Source of the DNA: Halobacillus_A sp043497005
GTDB taxonomy: Bacteria; Bacillota; Bacilli; Bacillales; Halobacillaceae
Assembly: GCF_043497005.1 (NCBI RefSeq)
Contig: NZ_JBIEKE010000003.1
Location: forward strand, 248,001 to 312,000
Direction: 5' to 3'
Length of the DNA: 64,000 nucleotides
Below are positions 58,706-64,000 of this stretch, in pieces. The first letter of the stretch is position 1. Every line of letters starts with the position of its first letter. The notes beneath the pieces were generated by a model. That model made no database searches. It worked only from the letters and a program-made list of their open reading frames with translations, and had not been told where the DNA came from. Position numbers and translations under genes: made by a program.

Positions 58706-60157
58706 TTATACAGTAACACGTTTTCTCACTTGAGGCACTCTCTTCTCTGACGATTTTATCATGTTTTGTAAATGCTTGCGGAAAAGGTACATTACAAGCA
58801 AATGTACTTTTGCCTGCGTGTATTTATAGATAAACCACGGAAGAGAAGGCATATAATCATGAATTGCTACGATACATTCCTGCGAGTTAGGAATTTGTCT
58901 GAACTCTAAGCGGCCCCGTTCATTTTTGCTGGAATCAAAAAATACGCCACCTGTTAAATAGTATAACGCCCGATTTTCTGTACTGCGTTCCATTGAATAG
59001 CCCATTTTTAAGAGGGGCCTTCCTGTCAGTGCTGTCTTTATTTTATAATTATTTTTCTGATCGTTTTCCGTTTGGATCAGGGGAGAAAATTTGTCTGCAA
59101 GCCATTCTACATAATGTTTAGCAGCCCACGTGGCATCTTTGCCTTCAGGAAGACAAATGCGCTGAACCGACCGCACATCCTGTTGAACTTGAGGTGTTTT
59201 CCTTTTTTTCTTGGAAGACCCCGATTGTTCTGCTTCTTCCTTAAGAGACCACTCAGCTGCTTCTTTAAATGTCATCGTGCCTTCACTTACTCCCTTTTCC
59301 ATCCGCTCTTGGCTGGCAGTCATCGGATGTACGAGACTTTCTATTAAAGGATAGACCATTTCTTTAGGGGATTGAGTTGTTAAACTAACCCACAGCCTTG
59401 AAAGCTTCACGGTAATAAAAGGAACATCAAACAGGCGGGGTTTTTTGCCCATGGCTTCTGCGGTTTGAAGCATCATCTCTTTATAGGTCATGACCTCAGG
59501 ACCGCCTACATCAATGGCTTTTCCTTTTAAATATTGGTTGTCTATGCTCGTATTTAAGGCGTTTAACACATCCGTTAATGCAATTGGGTGCGTTTTTATT
59601 CGGGTCCATTTTGGTAAAGCCATAACCGGCAGTCGTTTCACCAGCTTAGCAAGTATAGGAAAGGAGGAGCCTTTAGGTCCCACAATAAGGGCTGCTCGAA
59701 TTGTCGTAACCGGCACTCCATAAGCACTTAATATTTTTTCTACTTCAAGCCTGCTCCTAAGGTGGCGGGAAAGACGTTTCGCTTTTGGTATAATCCCGCT
59801 TAGATAGACAATCTGTTTGACGCCTTGTTTCTTAGCTGCCTGCGCGAAATTATCGGCAAGAATGACATCCATATCTTCAAATGACCCTTGAGTGAGTTTA
59901 GCAGAAGGCAGCATCGAGTGAACAAGGTAAACGGCAATATCGGCACCTTCAAGTCCTTTTTCAGCATCAGCCATCGAATACAAATCACACGAACGCCATG
60001 TCACATGTTCACTATCTTCTTTTTGATCTCCGTTTCTAGATAAGCCAATCACATCTGCATACTTCGTCAGTTTCTCCAGCAAGTTGTTTCCTATATATCC
60101 GGTTGCTCCGGTCAAGGCAACCACTGGCCGTCTCTTATTAGCAATGGTAGTACTCAC
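58706..60157 (-). CDS. NAD(P)-binding atypical SDR with C-terminal extension
   Basis: A 483-residue protein: an N-terminal Rossmann domain with ALTGATGYIGNNLLEKLTKY (residues 14-33), IAVYLVHSML near 82 and VYLSGIIPK near 118, and a C-terminal domain of about 170 residues resembling DUF2867 (GRPLLKMGYSMERSTENRAL). Such two-domain proteins are common in Bacillales and lack a known substrate. The TTG/ATG region follows AGGAGGCAGATCAAA. It stands alone with a short distance to the next operon. Confidence 0.75.
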   Translation of the reverse strand: MSTTIANKRRPVVALTGATGYIGNNLLEKLTKYADVIGLSRNGDQKEDSEHVTWRSCDLYSMADAEKGLEGADIAVYLVHSMLPSAKLTQGSFEDMDVILADNFAQAAKKQGVKQIVYLSGIIPKAKRLSRHLRSRLEVEKILSAYGVPVTTIRAALIVGPKGSSFPILAKLVKRLPVMALPKWTRIKTHPIALTDVLNALNTSIDNQYLKGKAIDVGGPEVMTYKEMMLQTAEAMGKKPRLFDVPFITVKLSRLWVSLTTQSPKEMVYPLIESLVHPMTASQERMEKGVSEGTMTFKEAAEWSLKEEAEQSGSSKKKRKTPQVQQDVRSVQRICLPEGKDATWAAKHYVEWLADKFSPLIQTENDQKNNYKIKTALTGRPLLKMGYSMERSTENRALYYLTGGVFFDSSKNERGRLEFRQIPNSQECIVAIHDYMPSLPWFIYKYTQAKVHLLVMYLFRKHLQNMIKSSEKRVPQVRKRVTV

Positions 60158-60270
60158 TTTGATCTGCCTCCTGTATGGTCTCGTTATGGACCCTTACCCT
60201 GTTCTTTACTAATAATAACTTTAGGGAGATGCTCAAAAAGAAACCGGCTTGGACAAGACAGAATAGAGAA

Positions 60271-60313
60271 TAAAATAATCCGAACAATTTGATATGAATT
60301 GTTCGGATTATTT
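60271..60313. terminator. Terminator hairpin between the SDR and acyl-CoA synthetase genes
   Basis: AAAATAATCCGAACAATT and AATTGTTCGGATTATTTT form a perfect 18-bp stem with a 7-base loop; T-runs on both sides. It ends the minus-strand acyl-CoA synthetase transcript. Confidence 0.85.
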
Positions 60314-60322
60314 TACTTGCCG

Positions 60323-60386
60323 GGTACCAGGTACCGAAATTCAAAATTGCACTTCGCTCTTTTACAACTTTTCGGTACCTGGTACC
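60323..60386. repeat. Palindromic GGTACC repeat element
   Basis: GGTACCAGGTACCGAAA and TTTCGGTACCTGGTACC are perfect 17-base inverted arms separated by 30 bases. Each arm itself contains two GGTACC palindromes. It lies in the gap 60158-60430, which has no gene. It looks like a REP- or MITE-type intergenic element. Confidence 0.7.
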
Positions 60387-60430
60387 TTTATGCGACTTTT
60401 GACATCACTGCTTTATTTCTGTCCCAGCCT

Positions 60431-62011
60431 CTACTTCACCATTCGATCTTCATCTTTCCAAAACTCTTTACGCAACTGGACTTTTTGAATTTTTCCAGAA
60501 GCTGTTTTTGGGAGCTCTTCAACAAATGAGAAACTTTTTGGCACTTTAAAATGAGCCAATTTATGACGACAGTATTCCGCGAGCTCTTCCTCTGTTATGG
60601 AATGCCCTTCTCTCTTTACAACTACAGCATGAGGCGTTTCTCCCCACTTTTCGTGCGGAACCGCAATAACTGCCGTCTCTAAAATAGAAGGGTGGTCGTA
60701 CAACGCAGCTTCGACTTCAATCGAAGAAATATTCTCGCCCCCACTGATTATAACGTCCTTCTTCCGGTCGACAATTTCAATATATCCTCTGTCGTCTACG
60801 ATTGCCATATCACCTGTATAAAGCCACCCGTCCCGTATCGTTTCATTCGTAGCTTCTGGATTTTTATAATAGCCTTCCATCACATTGTTGGAGCGGGCAG
60901 CAATTTCGCCAATTGTTTTCCCGTCCTTTGGTACCTCTTTACCAAATTCATCTAACACTCTTACTTTCGATCCTACCATTTCATAGCCTGTTTTTGCTTT
61001 TAGCAGGTATTGCTCCTCCCTGGCTAAGTCTTGTTCCATGGACCGTAAAATGGAAGTGGTAATAAGCGGAGTTATTTCTGTCATGCCATAGACCTGGATA
61101 AATTCCCAGTCCATTTCTTCTTCCACTTTTCTAACAAATGCAGGAGGAGGAGCTGATCCTGCAATCACAATCCTCCCTTTTTCCGGCAAAGAGGTTGGAT
61201 TAGATTCATATTGTTCTAATACCATATTTAAAACAGTTGGAGCCATATGCATAATAGAAACCTGATGATCTTTTACCTTTTGTAAAATTAACTCTGGATC
61301 TACTTTTCGCAGCATGACTTGAGTTGCACCGTTTAACGTGTAATAAAAAGGAGAACCCCATCCGTTCACATGAAACATTGGCAGAACATGCAATAATGTA
61401 TCTTGGTCAGAAACTCTCAGATGATGCATCGCCGATAATGCATGTAAATAATTTGATCGGTGAGAAAGCAGTACTCCTTTTGGGTTGCCTGTAGTACCAC
61501 TAGTATATAAAAGACTGGCAATATCCGATTCTTCTAGCTTTACACGGTCAAAATCGTCCGGTGAATAGTTACTCCTCCAACTCTCATAAGCTATATGTCC
61601 CTCTAAAGAATTGCCATGAATTATTACTTCTTGAAGTTGAGGAATATCATGTAAAACGGGCTTCACTAGAGGATAAAGCTCTTCATCTACAAATAGTACC
61701 TTGCTCTCACTGTGAGTTAATATAAACTTATAATCTTCAGGCTTTAAGCGTGTATTTAAAGGAGTCATCACTCCTCCTGCTTGAAAGACTCCGTAAAACC
61801 CTTCAAGCATTTCACTTGTATTAGGAGCTAAGTAAGCAACTTTATCTCCTTTTTCCACACCTAAATCTTGTAAACCACGTGATAACTGATTTACTCGATC
61901 ATTTAATTGATCGTAAGTCAGGGTTTTGTGATCATCAATAATTGCCGGCTTACTTCCATATAATTCAACAGCCCTGTCCAAAAAATCAGTAAGTACTAAT
62001 GGGACATGCAT
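60431..62011 (-). CDS. Long-chain acyl-CoA synthetase/AMP-dependent ligase
   Basis: A 526-residue ANL-family enzyme: YTSGTTGNPKGVLLSHRSN near residue 168 (P-loop), VYGMTEITPL near 313, GWLYTGDMAIVDDRGYIEI near 400 with the hinge DRKKDVIISGGENIS, and a C-terminal catalytic lysine in LPKTASGKIQKVQLR. It activates a carboxylic acid, probably a medium or long fatty acid, to its CoA ester. The ATG follows AGGGGAGGAAAAAGT. It is a single-gene unit. Confidence 0.87.
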   Translation of the reverse strand: MHVPLVLTDFLDRAVELYGSKPAIIDDHKTLTYDQLNDRVNQLSRGLQDLGVEKGDKVAYLAPNTSEMLEGFYGVFQAGGVMTPLNTRLKPEDYKFILTHSESKVLFVDEELYPLVKPVLHDIPQLQEVIIHGNSLEGHIAYESWRSNYSPDDFDRVKLEESDIASLLYTSGTTGNPKGVLLSHRSNYLHALSAMHHLRVSDQDTLLHVLPMFHVNGWGSPFYYTLNGATQVMLRKVDPELILQKVKDHQVSIMHMAPTVLNMVLEQYESNPTSLPEKGRIVIAGSAPPPAFVRKVEEEMDWEFIQVYGMTEITPLITTSILRSMEQDLAREEQYLLKAKTGYEMVGSKVRVLDEFGKEVPKDGKTIGEIAARSNNVMEGYYKNPEATNETIRDGWLYTGDMAIVDDRGYIEIVDRKKDVIISGGENISSIEVEAALYDHPSILETAVIAVPHEKWGETPHAVVVKREGHSITEEELAEYCRHKLAHFKVPKSFSFVEELPKTASGKIQKVQLRKEFWKDEDRMVK

Positions 62012-62145
62012 ACTTTTTCCTCCCCTTCTGTTAAATAAAGCGGTTACATTTTATTGTAAAGAATGGACTGTTATATATCAAACAAAACAGATATACAACA
62101 AGAAAACTTCCAATCTATTAAAATAGAAAGGAAGTTCTAAAAAGC

Positions 62146-62439
62146 TTAAGCTATGCCTAATGCGATTAACATGATATAAGTCATCATCAGAAAGGCGCCG
62201 GCGTGAAGAAGAACAAGCAGCCATTTTGTCCATCCGCTCCCTTTCAACCCAACAAATACGCCTCCTAATGGAAACAAAAGCATAAGAATGACGGTTACTC
62301 TGCCAAGTCCCCAAAATGAAAATCCGCTTACTAATAAAGCAAATAATGCAATAAAAATACCAAGCAGGACAAGTGATGCTATGTTAAACTTTTTCTTTTT
62401 GTTTATTTCATCTGATGTTAAGTAAAAACTGTTCGCCAT
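62146..62439 (-). CDS. Small three-helix membrane protein (97 aa)
   Basis: Three or four hydrophobic segments (about 20-38, 43-62 and 72-95) after a charged N-terminus (LTSDEINKKKKFN). The ATG follows AGGAGGATGCCGATTCA. I recognise no family. It stands alone; the 62440-62732 gap has no gene and holds the promoter on this side and the NhaC terminator on the other. Confidence 0.65.
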   Translation of the reverse strand: MANSFYLTSDEINKKKKFNIASLVLLGIFIALFALLVSGFSFWGLGRVTVILMLLFPLGGVFVGLKGSGWTKWLLVLLHAGAFLMMTYIMLIALGIA

Positions 62440-62687
62440 TGAATCGGCATCCTCCTGTCGACAAATTAATTGATCTTTCTCTATTATAGTATTCCTGTAA
62501 AGGGAGAAGAAGGTCCGTAATGCTTAAAAGTCCTATTAATTAAAAGGGACGATTGATTAGAAAGTCACAGTTGTTTCTACTAAGCATATCAAATCCTTTC
62601 TCCCCTTAAAAGATCAGCCATATAATATTCATCGAACGTACGTAAACTCTTTTATACCCTTCCATTTCATACTCGCTTTTTTTTACA

Positions 62688-62724
62688 TAAAAAGTCATCT
62701 TCCCCTAAAGAAAGACGACTTTCC
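62688..62724 (-). terminator. Intrinsic terminator of the NhaC-like gene
   Basis: AAAGTCGTCTTTC and GGAAGATGACTTT pair (one G-U/A mismatch) around a short loop and are followed by TTATG on the minus strand with T-run TTTTT. Confidence 0.75.
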
Positions 62725-62732
62725 TGTTAAGC

Positions 62733-64000
62733 TTAAGAATAATAATCCTTTGGCTTAACCTCTTCTCCATTTTTACCGTTAAATCGTAATCCCCATCCGG
62801 TCAAGGCAGCGATAAACATGACAATCAACAATCCCCACCCTTGGAATACGAAAGGAAAAACCTCTGTTGGGCTGACAACTGGGATGAACTCGTAGTTGTC
62901 AGCCGCTCCCTGAATGGTCGCCCAGGCGAGCAGGACACCGCCGCTCCAAGGAAAGATGTAACCTAACGAAGAGGTCACTGTATCTAAAAAGTTCGCTCGA
63001 CGATAAGGGTGAATGTTCATCTCTTTTCCTAACTTTCGCACAAACGGGGCGGCTGCAATTTCAGCAGCTGTATTAATAGTGATAAATATATTTAAAAATG
63101 CCACAATTCCAAACATCGTTAATTCAGCACGACGTACTACATTTTTAATAATTCCTAAGAAGAAGTTCTTAATGGTTTCCATAGTTCCAGCCACTTCCAT
63201 TAAATGGGCGGCAGCTAATATAAATAGTATTAGAATGGCCATATTAAAGTATCCGCCGATCCCTTCCATAAGAGCTCCTTCAATAACCGCATCACCAGCA
63301 TCGTTTTGATAAATATGCAGCACTTCAGTCAGCGGAGTACCCGCAAGACCCATGACGACTACTGCAGCTACAATCCCCCACGTCAGGGAAGTCAGTAGAT
63401 GATGCCCAGACAATGCCAAGAATAACACAAGGGCAAACGGAATCAATAAGAGAAGTCCATCAGCAGCGACTTCTTGTTGAAGTTCGTTCATGACTTGAGT
63501 ATTCCCCATAGTCCCTCCGCCTCCGAAGATGACGAATAAAATAAGAGCCGGGACGGCAGCAGTAACAGAGTATTTAAATCTTGAGCGAACAACACCAGGT
63601 ACATCGGCTTCCTGGGTAGTCGCCGAGACGATGGTCGTGTCTGATACAGGGGCTAAATTATCTCCAAACACGGCACCGCTTAATATTGCAGCTAGTAAAA
63701 TGACGGGATCAGCTCCTAAAATAACACCCGCCGGGTACATAAGTATTCCAAATGTAGCTACAGTTCCATAGCCTGTACCTACAGCTGTCGCAAACAACGC
63801 AGAAAGCAGAAAAGTTACTCCTACAAAAGCTCCCCCTTCAAGGCCAGTTTGAAATCCAAGCCAAATCAGTCCATCAACTAATCCACCTGCTGATAAGAGG
63901 GTGGCAAACATTCCAGCCCAAAACCAGGCAATAACTGCAACTACACCAACAGGCTGCGCCATTCCAGAAATTAAACTTTGCGCATAATCGGCCCATTTTG
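62733..64000 (-). CDS. nhaC: NhaC-family Na+/H+ antiporter, 5' truncated by window edge
   Basis: The frame is open through base 64000 (…KWADYAQSLISG before the first internal Met at 63962), so the true start lies outside. At least 422 residues with about ten membrane helices. ILSGAVFGDNLAPVSDTTIV near residue 90 of the visible part is the NhaC signature, with SATTQEADV following. It exchanges Na+ for H+ at the plasma membrane. This suits life at high salt or pH. Confidence 0.87.
   Translation of the reverse strand, partial: KWADYAQSLISGMAQPVGVVAVIAWFWAGMFATLLSAGGLVDGLIWLGFQTGLEGGAFVGVTFLLSALFATAVGTGYGTVATFGILMYPAGVILGADPVILLAAILSGAVFGDNLAPVSDTTIVSATTQEADVPGVVRSRFKYSVTAAVPALILFVIFGGGGTMGNTQVMNELQQEVAADGLLLLIPFALVLFLALSGHHLLTSLTWGIVAAVVVMGLAGTPLTEVLHIYQNDAGDAVIEGALMEGIGGYFNMAILILFILAAAHLMEVAGTMETIKNFFLGIIKNVVRRAELTMFGIVAFLNIFITINTAAEIAAAPFVRKLGKEMNIHPYRRANFLDTVTSSLGYIFPWSGGVLLAWATIQGAADNYEFIPVVSPTEVFPFVFQGWGLLIVMFIAALTGWGLRFNGKNGEEVKPKDYYS

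Noticed and set aside
60294..60529. Short plus-strand open frames across the GGTACC repeat
   Set aside because: They are created by the inverted repeat and the antisense strand of the acyl-CoA synthetase gene.

Overview
The window looks like chromosome from a low-GC Gram-positive of the family Bacillaceae, probably a moderately halophilic member such as Halobacillus or a close relative. The support is Bacillus-type genes (a cypC-like P450, a sigO/yvrJ/rsoA set, cstA, a SinR homologue, an eps operon), strong AGGAGG ribosome sites with many TTG and GTG starts, and acidic exported proteins. The genus is inferred. Both ends cut a gene: a P450 on the left (3' end missing) and an NhaC-type antiporter on the right (5' end missing).

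Layout. 0-15 kb is ordinary chromosome: P450, flavin oxidoreductases, an SLH-anchored 5'-nucleotidase, the split sigma factor SigO/RsoA with YvrJ between, CstA, a NERD nuclease-like protein, a hydrolase/SDR pair and an MFS transporter. 15.0-15.6 kb is gene-free, GC-rich and full of inverted repeats. 15.6-25.6 kb is a minus-strand lasso-peptide operon of the paeninodin type: two cyclases, each followed by its own small precursor gene absent from simple ORF calling, then an HPr-kinase-like precursor kinase, B1 (PqqD-like), B2 protease, a nucleotidyltransferase, an ABC exporter and a membrane-anchored phosphoesterase. 25.9-29.4 kb holds a beta-helix protein and an FN3/LamG-like protein. 29.6-55.3 kb is a large minus-strand exopolysaccharide (eps) locus: Wzz/tyrosine-kinase pair, sugar-nucleotide enzymes, many glycosyltransferases, an EpsG-type polymerase, glycerol-phosphate genes, a SinR gene, a decayed glycosyltransferase and a PglK-like ABC flippase. 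29.4-37.8 kb is visibly more AT-rich and looks acquired. 56.5-64 kb returns to ordinary chromosome.

The most interesting point is a possible shared circuit. A SinR homologue is encoded inside the eps operon. Palindromic SinR-type boxes (GTTCTTTATAAAGAAC-like) lie at three places: in the eps promoter, exactly between its -35 and -10; upstream of the lasso operon; and upstream of a small unlisted gene at 56170-56325. That gene encodes a 51-residue peptide with a lasso-type leader (W-x2-P ... T-M) and a C-terminal serine like the two lasso precursors. Its core has no acidic residue where a lasso ring would close, and carries a zinc-knuckle-like Cys/His motif instead. The next gene encodes a FeeM/LuxI-like GNAT acyltransferase. 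This suggests a third, possibly lipidated or otherwise modified, peptide that may share the leader-processing enzymes of the lasso operon 30 kb away and be switched together with biofilm matrix. All three precursor genes are followed by an RNA stem-loop. The regulatory and chemical links are inference; the sequences are read directly.
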